A stretch of DNA of 64,000 nucleotides, taken from contig JAFDZM010000003.1 in NCBI GenBank assembly GCA_018266915.1, positions 1 through 64,000 on the forward strand, written 5' to 3'. The notes beneath the pieces are model-generated. The model did no database searches, was not told where the DNA came from, and saw only the letters and a program-made list of their open reading frames with translations. The position numbers and the translations under genes were made by a program. Shown piece after piece: positions 43,940-53,323 of the stretch. Every line of letters begins with the position of its first letter. Positions within the stretch are counted from its first letter, which is position 1. Source of the stretch: Bacteroidota bacterium. Its GTDB lineage: Bacteria > Bacteroidota > Bacteroidia > Sphingobacteriales > Sphingobacteriaceae.

Positions 43940-45211
43940 TTATTCCTGCCTGTAAATTACCCCATCCTTCATCACGAGTTTTACCTGTTTCACGGCTTTG
44001 ATATCTTCAGAGGGATTGCCCTGAACGGCAACCAGGTCGGCAAAGTAGCCGGCTTTAATATTCCCGACATTTTTTAATTGAAAAACGGAGGCATTAACCG
44101 ATGTGGCTGACCGCAAGACATCAATAGGCTTCATCCCATATTCAACCATCAGGACCATTTCGCGGGCATTATCGCCGTGCGTAAATACACCCACATCGCC
44201 ACCCATACAGATCGTTACGCCTGCTTTCATGGCTTCGCTGAAAATATATTTTTTACGTTTGATAGATGCGATGTCCGGATCGCCTTTCTTCCAGCCATCA
44301 AAATAAGTAGCATAAGCCTCGGTAGCTGCAAGTGTGGGGCAAAGAGCGATATTTTTCTCCTTCATTAGTTTGAAAAGCTCCGGCGTACCGCCATCACCAT
44401 GCTCAATGGTTGTTACGCCAGCTTCTATGGCTCTGCGCAGACCTTCTGATGTGCTGGAGTGTACCGCTACAGTTCTTCCGCTACTTTTCGCTACTTCGAC
44501 GGCTTTTTTCAATTCTTCTACAGTGAAAGTTGGCTCTGCTTTTTTATCAAGCCCCCAGCCATAATCGGCATAAATTTTTATCAGGTCGGCACCATGTCCT
44601 ATTTGTGAGCGTACCACATGCGTGATGCCTTCCTCGCCATCTGCTTCTTCACCACCTTCGACGATGGTATTCTGATCCACCACATTCTTTGGCCCATAGC
44701 TACCGGTAGCAACAATAGCCCGTGTAGCCACCATCATTCGCGGACCGGGAATAATTCCTTTATCAATAGCGGTCTTTAAACCCACATCGTCATAACCAGC
44801 ACCTTCAGTTCCCAGATCTCGTTCAGAAGTAAAGCCTGCCATCAGCGTTTCACGAGCGTGTACTACTGCGCGGGCGGTACGTTCAGCACGACTTTCTTTC
44901 AGCACCTGGTCGTCCCAAAGCGTTTCATTATATGGATGCAGGAATAAATGCGAATGTCCTTCGATCAACCCGGGCATCAGTGTTGTGCCTTTTAATTCGA
45001 TAACCTTAGCAGAGGCGGGCGTTTTTACATTCGCTGCTTCACCAACCGCTTCAATGCGATTGCCTTTTACTAATACGACCCAGCCGTTATGTATCTGTTC
45101 GCCGTCAAAAACGTGATCTGGTTTCAGGAGAGTGTAAGTTTCCGTTGTTTGTGCGAAAACAAGACAAGCTGATGCAAGGATCAGCATTAAAGTGAGCTGC
45201 AGTTTTTTCAT
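43940..45211 (-). CDS. Secreted amidohydrolase-family protein
   Basis: A 423-residue protein with a signal peptide (about 20 residues, ending VFAQ). Metal-dependent amidohydrolase motifs: HSH at 86-88 (GLIEGHSHLF), Lys in LIKIYADYG, His in VAVHSST and TIEHGDGG, and Asp in GGDVGVFTHGDN. Close in style to imidazolonepropionase/Xaa-Pro-dipeptidase-like secreted hydrolases. It precedes the galactosidase gene with 41 bp between. Confidence 0.9.
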   Translation of the reverse strand: MKKLQLTLMLILASACLVFAQTTETYTLLKPDHVFDGEQIHNGWVVLVKGNRIEAVGEAANVKTPASAKVIELKGTTLMPGLIEGHSHLFLHPYNETLWDDQVLKESRAERTARAVVHARETLMAGFTSERDLGTEGAGYDDVGLKTAIDKGIIPGPRMMVATRAIVATGSYGPKNVVDQNTIVEGGEEADGEEGITHVVRSQIGHGADLIKIYADYGWGLDKKAEPTFTVEELKKAVEVAKSSGRTVAVHSSTSEGLRRAIEAGVTTIEHGDGGTPELFKLMKEKNIALCPTLAATEAYATYFDGWKKGDPDIASIKRKKYIFSEAMKAGVTICMGGDVGVFTHGDNAREMVLMVEYGMKPIDVLRSATSVNASVFQLKNVGNIKAGYFADLVAVQGNPSEDIKAVKQVKLVMKDGVIYRQE

Positions 45212-45263
45212 TGTGTAAGCAAATTATTAAAAATAGTAATGTGTTCAAATAGATAATCCAGTC

Positions 45264-45349
45264 GCCTCACCCTGCCCTCTCCAAGGGAGAGGGTTCTATT
45301 AAATCCATGAAATTAAAGTCCTCTCCTTTGGAGAGGATTTAGGTGAGGC
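45264..45349. repeat. Dispersed inverted repeat, family B
   Basis: CCTCACCCTGCCCTCTCC-AA-GGGAGAGGG at the left and GTCCTCTCC-TTT-GGAGAGGAT with TTAGGTGAGGC at the right, between the divergent amidohydrolase and sigma-factor genes. Nearly the same as the element at 21061-21165. Confidence 0.85.
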
Positions 45350-45418
45350 AACGATAAAACCGAAAAATAATTTATCCTCCGTGCAACCAATTGCCTTTAG
45401 TTTTCATCTTACCTTTAA

Positions 45419-45991
45419 ATGATGTTTTTGGAGCACAAGTACACAATTGATGATCTGGTAAAACGCTGTAAGGCAAACGAACGCAAGGCGCAGGAGTTAC
45501 TTTACAAGCAGTTTGCTTCGAAAATGCTGGGGGTATGCCTGCGTTACGCGAACGACAGGATGGAGGCCGAGGATATGCTGCAAAACGGTTTTATCCGGGT
45601 GTTTCAAAAGATTGCCGACTACCGCGGGGACGGTTCTTTTGAAGGCTGGGTAAGACGGATCATGGTGCACAGCTCTATTGAATATTATCGCAAACATCAT
45701 AAAATGCTTTCGGTGGCCGACCTGGAGGAAACAGGTAAAGAACCATCCGTTGATGCGGTTGCAGCAGCACGACTGGATGCTAAAGACCTGATGGCGCTGA
45801 TACAACAGCTCTCGCCGGGATACCGGATGGTGTTTAACCTTTATGCGATAGAAGGTTATTCGCACAAGGAGATAGGCGGGATCATGGGGATATCGGAAGG
45901 TGCCTCCAAGTCGCAGCTATCGAGGGCCCGGGCTATATTAAAAGAACAAATTATACAATCAGATGGAAAAAGGTATGAATATGCAGGATAA
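45419..45991 (+). CDS. ECF-type RNA polymerase sigma factor
   Basis: A 190-residue sigma-70 family factor with region 2 (NDRMEAEDMLQNGFIRVFQK, region 2.4 FEGWVRRIMVHSSIEYYRK) and region 4 (SHKEIGGIMGISEGASKSQL). It is probably controlled by the next gene product, with which it overlaps by 29 bp. Two ATG codons are adjacent at the start (MM). Confidence 0.93.
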   Translation: MMFLEHKYTIDDLVKRCKANERKAQELLYKQFASKMLGVCLRYANDRMEAEDMLQNGFIRVFQKIADYRGDGSFEGWVRRIMVHSSIEYYRKHHKMLSVADLEETGKEPSVDAVAAARLDAKDLMALIQQLSPGYRMVFNLYAIEGYSHKEIGGIMGISEGASKSQLSRARAILKEQIIQSDGKRYEYAG

Positions 45992-46751
45992 AGAATTTGA
46001 TGATCTGTTCCGCTCAAAGCTGGGAGGTTTTGAGGTGCAACCATCCGCAGAGGTATGGCAAAATATCGATGCTGAACTTAGCGGGAAAAAGAAGAAAGGC
46101 ATCTTCCCGATGCTGAGCATTGCCGCCAGTGTGCTTATACTGCTTGTTGCAGGTATATTATTTATCCCTAAAAAAGGTGTTGTGAAACACAATAAACAGG
46201 ATACCAATGTGGTTGCAAAAGCAAATCCAGCAGTAGTAAAACCTGAAAGTACTAAACCTGTAACTTCATCTGAAACACAGCAGGAACAAGTGGCTGCAGT
46301 TGAAACGCCGATTAAACAAACAATGAAGGCTAATCAACATAAAATAAAAACAAACACTGTTGAACAGAAAGAACAGGCAAATTCACCGATTACAAAAACG
46401 GTTAAAACCGATGATCAGCCTTTAATAGCATCGACAGCTACCCCAAAACAGGATGAGGTTATTAAACAAATAGAACTAACCGAAGCTACATCTGCTGAAA
46501 CTAAAGAAAAAGTGGATAACAGCGCGATCAGTTTACCGGCGCAACCTATATTAGCTTCAAATCAACCAGCTAAAGCAAAGCCAGTGGTTAAAAAACGCGG
46601 GATACGCAATTTTGGCGATATTGTGAACCTGGTAGTTGCCAAAGTGGATAAACGAAAGGACAAATTGATAGAATTTAAAGATAATGACGACGACGAGTCC
46701 GTTATATCAGCAGTGCACCTGGGTGCGCTCAAAATAAAAAGAGATAATTAA
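45963..46751 (+). CDS. Anti-sigma-like single-span membrane protein
   Basis: A 262-residue protein: N-terminal cytoplasmic segment (MQDKEFDDLFRSKLGGFEVQ), one membrane helix at about 47-67, and a Lys/Glu/Thr-rich extracytoplasmic part. The gene overlaps the sigma factor by 29 bp, the usual layout for an ECF sigma and its membrane anti-sigma. A canonical zinc anti-sigma motif is absent, so the anti-sigma role is inferred from layout. Confidence 0.75.
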   Translation: MEKGMNMQDKEFDDLFRSKLGGFEVQPSAEVWQNIDAELSGKKKKGIFPMLSIAASVLILLVAGILFIPKKGVVKHNKQDTNVVAKANPAVVKPESTKPVTSSETQQEQVAAVETPIKQTMKANQHKIKTNTVEQKEQANSPITKTVKTDDQPLIASTATPKQDEVIKQIELTEATSAETKEKVDNSAISLPAQPILASNQPAKAKPVVKKRGIRNFGDIVNLVVAKVDKRKDKLIEFKDNDDDESVISAVHLGALKIKRDN

Positions 46752-46780
46752 TCAATTCAATCTAAACAGATAAAAATATT

Positions 46781-47587
46781 ATGAAACGTTTACTATTTAT
46801 TGTTGCCCTGGTATGTGCAGTGGCGGGCAGCGCTTATGCTCAGGATACCAAAACCGATACGGTTAAAAAAGATACCTCAAGCAATCATAACTGGAGCTGG
46901 AGCAATCATGAAGATGGCGACGACACAACCCATTACCGTCATCATTATCATCATCACAATAACAGTGGGTTTTCCATCGGTCTCACCTTTTCACGGTTCG
47001 ACCTGGGATTAACCACGCTGGTAGATAACGGCAGCTTTACCCTGTCCCCCAAAAATGAGTTCCTGCGCTATCGCTCATGGAAATCGAGCAATGTGGGTTT
47101 CGATGTGTTCCAGTTTGGTTATCGTTTTACCGATGTATTTAAAGTATATGTATCGGGAGGTTTCGATTGGACATTACTCCGGCTGCGCGAGAACATCACC
47201 ATATTACCCAATCAGCCGGTATTGACTTACCGGACAGACAGTATCAATTACAGCAAAAACCGCTTCGGATCAAGCTATCTGCGGATCCCATTATCATTTG
47301 ATATCCGGACACATGAAGATGCACGCGGCAACAGGGCGCACTTTGTTTTCGGACCGATTGCCGGGATATTTCTTAACGGCCGTGTGAAACAGATCAGCGA
47401 AGAGAACGGCAAGCAGAAGATCGACAATGATTACCACTTTGCCAAAGTACGCTATGGTGGCTTTGTGCGGATGGGTTATGCCGGATGGGGCGTATTTGCC
47501 AAATACTACGCCAACAATATGTTCGAGAATAGTCCGGATCAGGCAGGGTTGAGGAACCTTTCTTTCGGATTGACATTCGGCTTCTGA
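46781..47587 (+). CDS. Outer-membrane beta-barrel protein
   Basis: A 268-residue protein with a signal peptide (MKRLLFIVALVCAVAGSAYA) and a His-rich linker (HYRHHYHHHNNSG) at about 48-62. A barrel domain follows, with strands GFSIGLTFSRFDLG and a terminal NLSFGLTFGF ending in Phe. It is the third gene of the sigma/anti-sigma unit and the likely output or sensor at the outer membrane. The His patch may bind metals (inference). Confidence 0.85.
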   Translation: MKRLLFIVALVCAVAGSAYAQDTKTDTVKKDTSSNHNWSWSNHEDGDDTTHYRHHYHHHNNSGFSIGLTFSRFDLGLTTLVDNGSFTLSPKNEFLRYRSWKSSNVGFDVFQFGYRFTDVFKVYVSGGFDWTLLRLRENITILPNQPVLTYRTDSINYSKNRFGSSYLRIPLSFDIRTHEDARGNRAHFVFGPIAGIFLNGRVKQISEENGKQKIDNDYHFAKVRYGGFVRMGYAGWGVFAKYYANNMFENSPDQAGLRNLSFGLTFGF

Positions 47588-47603
47588 TGAAATGTTGTTA
47601 AAA

Positions 47604-47638
47604 ATAAAATCATACAGTCCATCACTGTATGATTTTAT
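47604..47638. terminator. Bidirectional terminator
   Basis: A perfect 15-bp stem, ATAAAATCATACAGT (47604-47618) and ACTGTATGATTTTAT (47624-47638), loop CCATC. T-runs flank the stem on both strands, and it lies between the convergent barrel and DUF4097 genes. Confidence 0.85.
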
Positions 47639-47648
47639 CATATCATCA

Positions 47649-48668
47649 CTACAGACTTTGAATATCAATTTCACCACCCATAGAAGAGCCAACTAGTTTT
47701 GCCCCGCCATTGTTCACCTGGCCGGTAAGCTGACCATTTGAATTTGTGCCTTTAAAATTATCCAATTTTTCTGCGTTTATTTTATCAGCATTCAGAGCCA
47801 GGTCGCCATTCAATTGTTTAGGTATAAGGATCATCACTTTGCCTTTAGTAGCTACTAATTTGGTGTCTTCAAGGTCACGGATTTTTGCATAAACGGTGCC
47901 ATTGGTTGTAACTGCTGATACTTTGCAGGAGAGATCGAAAAGATTTACATTTCCACTAACATTAGAGGCGTCGAGACTGCCCCGAACCTGAGCAGCCAGG
48001 ATGTCTGCTCCGCTATTACCTGCTTTTATATTACCGTCTACATTTGACAGGACTATTCGTCCGCCTGCGTTAGCAATGTTTATATCCCCACTGCAATGAC
48101 TGACAATGATATTGCCCCCTGCATCAGACAGATCCATTTTTTCCTTTACATCGCGCAACAGGATAATACCACCGGAGTTGGCGCATTTTACATTTCCTGT
48201 AGTTGAGGTAACGGTTATATCACCTCCGCTGGTCACTAATTGCTGGTCCCCGTTTACTCCTGTCAATAATATACCAGCTCCTGCAGTACTCAGGTCAGTA
48301 TTAATGTTGCGTGGCAGCAACACCACAAAAGATGCGTAAAGCCTTTTGTCTGTTGGTATATCATCTGACTTGCGTATAAGTTGTGCATTAAGCTTCCCAT
48401 TGTAGATATTTACAGTAAATGTGTAATTCTCTTTCAAATCCTGCGCAATTTGTGCATCGGACATTGCCGGGTCATGGCTTTTTATACTCACCTGCACATC
48501 CGCATCTTTTGAATCAGATCCATTTACTGTTATAGATCCACCTTCCGTTGTTACAATAAGTTTTTGGATAGATACATTACTGAACGACTTTTGGAAATAA
48601 GGTTTAAAATCCTGGGCAAATATTATACCGGGGATTATAGCAAGCAGTATTGTGCAAAGCTTTTTCAT
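47649..48668 (-). CDS. DUF4097-family adhesin-like exported protein
   Basis: A 339-residue protein with a signal peptide (about 18 residues, ending IIFAQ) followed by a repetitive beta-helix of short glycine-containing turns (for example TSGGDITVTSTTGNVKCANSG and similar), the DUF4097/putative adhesin pattern. It faces the ECF-sigma unit convergently and has no obvious partner. Confidence 0.85.
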   Translation of the reverse strand: MKKLCTILLAIIPGIIFAQDFKPYFQKSFSNVSIQKLIVTTEGGSITVNGSDSKDADVQVSIKSHDPAMSDAQIAQDLKENYTFTVNIYNGKLNAQLIRKSDDIPTDKRLYASFVVLLPRNINTDLSTAGAGILLTGVNGDQQLVTSGGDITVTSTTGNVKCANSGGIILLRDVKEKMDLSDAGGNIIVSHCSGDINIANAGGRIVLSNVDGNIKAGNSGADILAAQVRGSLDASNVSGNVNLFDLSCKVSAVTTNGTVYAKIRDLEDTKLVATKGKVMILIPKQLNGDLALNADKINAEKLDNFKGTNSNGQLTGQVNNGGAKLVGSSMGGEIDIQSL

Positions 48669-48896
48669 GGTAGATGATTTAAGGTGTATATAAATTTACC
48701 TATTGCTGAATCAATACCGCAAATACTTTCTCGTCATAAAATATTAATAACCAGTATTGTAACTGCAATGTGACTGTTGGGGGATTAATTTTATCTAAAT
48801 TGTATTCCATGGCTATGCTTTTAATCCTTAAATCGTATCAGTTTGATTAAATTTGCTGTTTAATTCTGTCAATCTTTTTAATCACTAAATTGGTTA

Positions 48897-49892
48897 ATGG
48901 CTACTCCCTTCTTACACGCGATCTCTATCAGCAAAATATATCCCGGCAGTACCGGCAGCGGACTCAAACTAACCAGCCTGGAAATTGAACCCGGAAAAAT
49001 TACCGCAATCATCGGTGCCAGCGGAAGTGGTAAAAGCACACTATTAAGCTTGATTTATGGTTTGCAATCGCCGGATACGGGTGAAGTATTATTTAAGGGT
49101 GACCGTATTTGGGGACCGGAAGAAAAACTGATACCCGGTCATGATGCTATGAAGATGGTAACCCAGGCTGAAGATGACCTGAACCTGTTTGCCAAGGTTC
49201 GGGATAATGTGTCTGTGTTATTGCCAAATACCGATATCCGGGCTAAAATGGATAAGACGGAACAGGTTTTGAAACAACTGAATATGCTGCACCTGGGCGA
49301 CAAACGTGTTGCTGACTTGAGTGGGGGAGAAAAACAACGCGTAGCTATAGCTCGTGCACTCGTAACCCAACCTGAGGTTTTATTGCTGGACGAACCCTTT
49401 AACCAGGTGGATACTTCCTTCAGAGATGGCTTGCAGGACGATATCCGGCAGATTGTGAAAGATACAGGATTGACGGTAGTGATGGTCTCCCATGATCCGG
49501 CCGAGGTATTATCAATGGCTGATACCCTCATCGTTTTAAAGGACGGCGAAATAATAGAAGCGGGTCATCCTAAAAAAATATACAACGATCCATTATATTT
49601 ATATACTGCCCGATTGCTCAATAATTGTAATGTGCTGAATGCTAACGAAGCCGAGCTTTGCAGCATTACAGCAAAAAAAGAATGGGTAATGCTATATCCC
49701 GAGTGGATAGAGGCGCGCGATAGCTGGGCAGGCAGTAAATGGACAGTAAAGCAGGTGCTATTCAAAGGCTTTTATGAGGAGTTATTGATTGAAAACGATG
49801 GAGTTACACTGCGCATACTCAATGGGCATCCGGGCAAATTTATAGAAGGAAGTCGCGTGAAGATAAAAATTGGCCGCTACCTGGAGTATTAA
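48897..49892 (+). CDS. ABC transporter ATP-binding protein without adjacent permease
   Basis: A 331-residue ABC ATPase: Walker A GASGSGKST at 40-48, signature LSGGEKQRVAIARA, Walker B VLLLDEPFNQVD. An extra C-terminal domain of about 90 residues (from about 240, small TOBE-like) resembles importer ATPases for spermidine, iron or molybdate. No permease or binding-protein gene is in the window, so its partner and substrate are unknown. Confidence 0.88.
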   Translation: MATPFLHAISISKIYPGSTGSGLKLTSLEIEPGKITAIIGASGSGKSTLLSLIYGLQSPDTGEVLFKGDRIWGPEEKLIPGHDAMKMVTQAEDDLNLFAKVRDNVSVLLPNTDIRAKMDKTEQVLKQLNMLHLGDKRVADLSGGEKQRVAIARALVTQPEVLLLDEPFNQVDTSFRDGLQDDIRQIVKDTGLTVVMVSHDPAEVLSMADTLIVLKDGEIIEAGHPKKIYNDPLYLYTARLLNNCNVLNANEAELCSITAKKEWVMLYPEWIEARDSWAGSKWTVKQVLFKGFYEELLIENDGVTLRILNGHPGKFIEGSRVKIKIGRYLEY

Positions 49893-49928
49893 CTCCCAAA
49901 TAACAAATACGCCGATCCAAACCTTACG

Positions 49929-49944
49929 CTGATTTGCAAATCAG
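49929..49944. repeat. REP-like palindrome with ATTTGCAAAT core
   Basis: CTGATTTGCAAATCAG, a perfect 16-bp palindrome sharing its ATTTGCAAAT core with the RAYT-flanking palindromes, between the ABC ATPase gene and the convergent RRM gene. Confidence 0.6.
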
Positions 49945-49977
49945 TATGTAAATCCTTTAAATTTTAACAGAAGAAAA

Positions 49978-50313
49978 TTATCTCGGTCTTCTTGGGCGCA
50001 TCTTTCTGAATTCAGGGTCGCCGGGTTTGGATAATTTGCGGTATACGGGTGGCCTCGCAGGAGCAACGGGTTCGTCCGGCCTGATATTTACGGTAAGCTC
50101 ACGGTCGCCGATTGGGTAACCATTCAGTACCGAAACCATGTTATCAGCAGATTCCTGGTCGCCGACTTCGATAAAGCCGTAGCCTTTGCAAACACGTGTT
50201 TTTTTATCACGAACCAGTTTTATAGTTTTCAGGTCGCCATGCAGGGCGAATATTTTAGCCAGTTCAATTTCGTCCATACTCAGCGGAAAGCCGCTGACAA
50301 ATAATTTTACCAT
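49978..50313 (-). CDS. RRM-domain RNA-binding protein
   Basis: A 111-residue protein with one RRM. RNP2 is KLFVSGF (residues 3-9) and RNP1 KGYGFIEV (43-50); a basic, Pro/Arg-rich tail (RRPR) ends it. Such small RRM proteins are abundant in Bacteroidota and probably act as RNA chaperones in place of Hfq-like proteins. A -7 box lies close upstream. Confidence 0.92.
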   Translation of the reverse strand: MVKLFVSGFPLSMDEIELAKIFALHGDLKTIKLVRDKKTRVCKGYGFIEVGDQESADNMVSVLNGYPIGDRELTVNIRPDEPVAPARPPVYRKLSKPGDPEFRKMRPRRPR

Positions 50314-50330
50314 CTCTGATTATTACAACG

Positions 50331-50338
50331 CAAAGCTA
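50331..50338 (-). promoter_or_regulatory. Candidate -7 box for the RRM gene
   Basis: Minus-strand TAGCTTTG fits TAnnTTTG, 17 bp upstream of the ATG. Confidence 0.45.
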
Positions 50339-50453
50339 ACCCAATTGCTTGCATTCCGAGCTAAATTAAAAACATTGTTTATTATTTAGTAGACCAACGA
50401 TGCCAGGGTCAGCATCCTGCGATAAGCACTATTCAAAAGCGAACATACGGATT

Positions 50454-51707
50454 TTACACCAAATACTCAAACAAAGTTTGATCACGATTTAGCTCTATCA
50501 CGTCAAAACGGTGTTCCTCCATACGTTGCAGTAGGGCAGGATAGTCATCGGCAGATTTTAGTTCGATCCCAACCAAAGCCGGGCCATTTTCTTTTTCTGT
50601 TTTTTTGATAAACTCGAAACGGGTGATATCATCATGCGGGCCGAGTACATTGTTTACGAACAATTTCAACGCCCCAGGTCGTTGCGGGAAGCGAACGATG
50701 AAATAATGCTTCAGGCCTTCATACAGTAACGATTTCTCTTTGATTTCCTGCATGCGGTCTATATCGTTATTGCCGCCGCTGATAATGCAGACTACCTTTT
50801 TGCCTTTCAGCTTGTGTTTGTACAGATCTAAAACTGCTACGGATAAAGCGCCTGCAGGTTCAACGACTATAGCATCTTCGTTATAGAGTTTCAGAATGGT
50901 TGTACATACTTTTCCTTCAGGAACCAGCAGCATATCGTCCAATACTTCTCGGCAGATAGGGTAGGTGAGCTCACCGACACGTTTTACTGCGGCGCCATCC
51001 ACAAAGCGGTTGATGGTGGATAAAGTCACAGGCTCACCCTGATCTAACGCATGACGCATGGATGGAGCGCCTTCAGGTTCCACACCTGCGACGAGTATAT
51101 CGGGTTTATGTTGTTTTAAATAAGTACCTGCACCGGCAGCCAAACCACCGCCGCCAATCGGAATAATGACGGCTTCTACATTAGGCAGATCCTCCAGTAT
51201 CTCAACACCAACACTGCCTTGTCCTGCAATGATCTCATAGTTATCGAATGGTGGGACGAAGGTCATGCCATTAGCCTCAGTATAGGCTAAAGCTTCTTTC
51301 AGGCAATCATCAAAAGTGTCGCCAACGAGTATGATCTCGATATTGCCGTTGCCATGCATTTCGGTTTGAGATACTTTTTGCTTAGGTGTGATCTGCGGCA
51401 TGAAGATAACTCCCTTAGTACCCAGCCTCCGGCACGAAAAAGCAACACCCTGCGCATGGTTACCCGCACTGGCACAAACTACACCCCGCTTCAACTGATC
51501 GGCAGTAAGCTGGCTGATCATATTGTAAGCGCCTCTCAATTTGTAAGAGCGAACCACCTGCAGATCTTCCCGTTTCAGATAGATTTCGCAATTATAACGA
51601 TCAGACAAGCGCCGGTTGAATTCTAAAGGCGTCCGCTTTACGATGCCTTTTAATTGCTCATAAGCGGCTTCGAAATCGAGTGAATATTTGGATGTGAGGG
51701 GATTCAT
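50454..51707 (-). CDS. ilvA: Threonine ammonia-lyase (threonine dehydratase)
   Basis: A 417-residue PLP enzyme converting threonine to 2-oxobutanoate for isoleucine. PLP lysine at about residue 56 (YKLRGAYN), cofactor loop GGGGLAAG, and a C-terminal ACT-like regulatory region (about 330-417, FIVRFPQRPGALK). The ATG at 51705-51707 (MNPLTSKYS) is preferred; an earlier ATG at 51740 lies inside a repeat. Last gene of the ilv/leu cluster. Confidence 0.93.
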   Translation of the reverse strand: MNPLTSKYSLDFEAAYEQLKGIVKRTPLEFNRRLSDRYNCEIYLKREDLQVVRSYKLRGAYNMISQLTADQLKRGVVCASAGNHAQGVAFSCRRLGTKGVIFMPQITPKQKVSQTEMHGNGNIEIILVGDTFDDCLKEALAYTEANGMTFVPPFDNYEIIAGQGSVGVEILEDLPNVEAVIIPIGGGGLAAGAGTYLKQHKPDILVAGVEPEGAPSMRHALDQGEPVTLSTINRFVDGAAVKRVGELTYPICREVLDDMLLVPEGKVCTTILKLYNEDAIVVEPAGALSVAVLDLYKHKLKGKKVVCIISGGNNDIDRMQEIKEKSLLYEGLKHYFIVRFPQRPGALKLFVNNVLGPHDDITRFEFIKKTEKENGPALVGIELKSADDYPALLQRMEEHRFDVIELNRDQTLFEYLV

Positions 51708-51738
51708 TTTTCTTTTTTGAATAATTGGGAGCCACTTC

Positions 51739-51870
51739 ATTGCCGTTGACTTCAGTCAACGGAGCAAAAATGAATAAGGATCGCGGCTTTAGCCAAAATT
51801 AGCACGCGGAGATTTCGGCTGAAGCCTTTTCTTTTGCTAGTAATCCGTTGGCTTCAGCCAACGGCAATGA
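51739..51870. repeat. Inverted repeat, family C (GTTGGCTTCAGCCAAC)
   Basis: CATTGCCGTTGACTTCAGTC with AACGG at the left and CCGTTGGCTTCAGCC with AACGGCAATG at the right; each half is itself a small stem-loop. It separates leuA and ilvA and reaches the first possible ilvA ATG. Confidence 0.8.
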
Positions 51871-51879
51871 GTTTTATAA

Positions 51880-51914
51880 AGCCCCTCTCCATTGGAGAGG
51901 GGTTGGGGTGAGGC
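51880..51914. repeat. Half of a family B repeat at the leuA end
   Basis: CCCCTCTCC-ATT-GGAGAGGGG followed by TTGGGGTGAGGC; its end overlaps the leuA stop codon (TAG). Confidence 0.75.
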
Positions 51915-53080
51915 TACTGTTTTACTAAACGATTTACCACCAGGCCGTGCAGATCGTCGTCGCTGATATCTAATTTGTTGTCGGCCAAAGTTAAAAAGCG
52001 GTGATAAGCGCCTGCTAATTCTTCTTTATCAAGCGTGTAACCTAATCTTTCTAAATGGAACTTCAGTGCATGGCGACCGCTGCGGGCTGTTAACACAATA
52101 CTTGCGCTTGGAAAACCTACATCTTCCGGGCGGATGATCTCATAGTTTTCGCGCATTTTTAAGAAGCCATCCTGGTGGATGCCCGAGCTATGTGCAAATG
52201 CGTTAGCGCCAACAATTGCTTTGTTTGGCTGCACGGGCATACGCATTTGCGTGCTTACCATACGGCTGATCTCATAAATTTTTTGCGATTGAATATTGGT
52301 GTGTAAGCCGAGGCTTTGGTGTGTTTTCAGGATCATCACCACTTCTTCTATCGAAGTATTTCCTGCACGTTCGCCGATGCCGTTGATGGTGCCTTCTATC
52401 TGGCGGGCACCGTTTTGCAGTCCGGCAACTGAGTTGGCTGTTGCAAGGCCCAAATCGTTATGACAATGAACGGAGATGATTGCCTTGTCGATGTTCTTTA
52501 CATTTTCTTTGAGAAAACGAATTTTGCTTCCGTATTGATCAGGCAGGCAGTAACCGTTGGTGTCAGGAATATTGACGACGGTAGCACCTGCCGCAATGAC
52601 CGACTCGACCATCTTCGCAAGGAAATGCACGTCGGCCCTTCCGGCGTCTTCTGCATAAAATTCGATATCCTCCACCGCACGCTTGGCGTATTTCACAGCT
52701 TCAACGGCACGCTCTAAGATTTCTTCGCGGGTGCTGTTGAATTTGTGTTTAATGTGCATGTCAGACGAACCTATACCTGTATGGATACGTGGACGTTTGG
52801 CATATTGCAATGCTGCAATCGCTGAATCAATATCGCCTTTGTTGGCGCGGGTTAGCGCACATACAGTTGGCTCTTTAACCGCTTTGGATATCTCTACCAC
52901 GCTTTGAAAATCACCGGGGCTCGATATCGGGAAACCGGCTTCAATAATGTCAACACCCAGCGCTTCCAGTTCGCGGGCAATCTCTATCTTTTCGGGTGTG
53001 GTCAACTGGCAGCCCGGTACCTGCTCGCCATCGCGGAGCGTGGTATCAAAAACATAAACGCGGTTGGGATCGTGTAACAT
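51914..53080 (-). CDS. leuA: 2-isopropylmalate synthase, short form
   Basis: A 388-residue DRE-TIM metallolyase, [12 protein letters not shown] at residues 12-23 and [11 protein letters not shown] in the barrel. It condenses acetyl-CoA with 2-oxoisovalerate, the first leucine step. Usual LeuA is 500 or more residues; the C-terminal regulatory (LeuA dimer) domain of about 120 residues that binds leucine is absent. A related aldolase (citramalate or homocitrate synthase) cannot be excluded but location with leuB supports leuA. Confidence 0.9.
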   Translation of the reverse strand: MLHDPNRVYVFDTTLRDGEQVPGCQLTTPEKIEIARELEALGVDIIEAGFPISSPGDFQSVVEISKAVKEPTVCALTRANKGDIDSAIAALQYAKRPRIHTGIGSSDMHIKHKFNSTREEILERAVEAVKYAKRAVEDIEFYAEDAGRADVHFLAKMVESVIAAGATVVNIPDTNGYCLPDQYGSKIRFLKENVKNIDKAIISVHCHNDLGLATANSVAGLQNGARQIEGTINGIGERAGNTSIEEVVMILKTHQSLGLHTNIQSQKIYEISRMVSTQMRMPVQPNKAIVGANAFAHSSGIHQDGFLKMRENYEIIRPEDVGFPSASIVLTARSGRHALKFHLERLGYTLDKEELAGAYHRFLTLADNKLDISDDDLHGLVVNRLVKQ

Positions 53081-53085
53081 TCTTC

Positions 53086-53323
53086 TTTAGATTTGAGATG
53101 TTAGATATGAGATTTGAGACACTGTCCTGTTCTATATCTCCATCTGGTTAAATATTCAATTTTTTAATTTATAAAATATGATCGTGATTTGAAAATCTCA
53201 TATCTCAAATCTCACGTCTCATATCCTTTTTAGATTTGAGATTCTAGATATGAGATGTGATATAATTTCTTGTCTAAAGAATTTGAAGTCTCATATCTCA
53301 CGTCTCAAATCTCATATCTCCTT
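53086..53323. repeat. Inverted repeat array, family E (AGATTTGAGATATGAG)
   Basis: Several copies of TTTGAGAT and GATATGAGAT on the left face CTCATATCTCAAATCTCACG on the right, twice in this gap. The right end overlaps the last codons of the methyltransferase gene. Same family as 55605-55766. Confidence 0.8.

Noticed and set aside
51708..51740. Upstream ATG extension of ilvA
   Set aside because: The 11 added codons start inside a family C repeat; the ATG at 51707 matches the family N-terminus.
53086..53323. Possible CRISPR array from repeated TTTGAGATATGAG units
   Set aside because: Units are mutually inverted and unevenly spaced, without unique spacers; no cas genes nearby.
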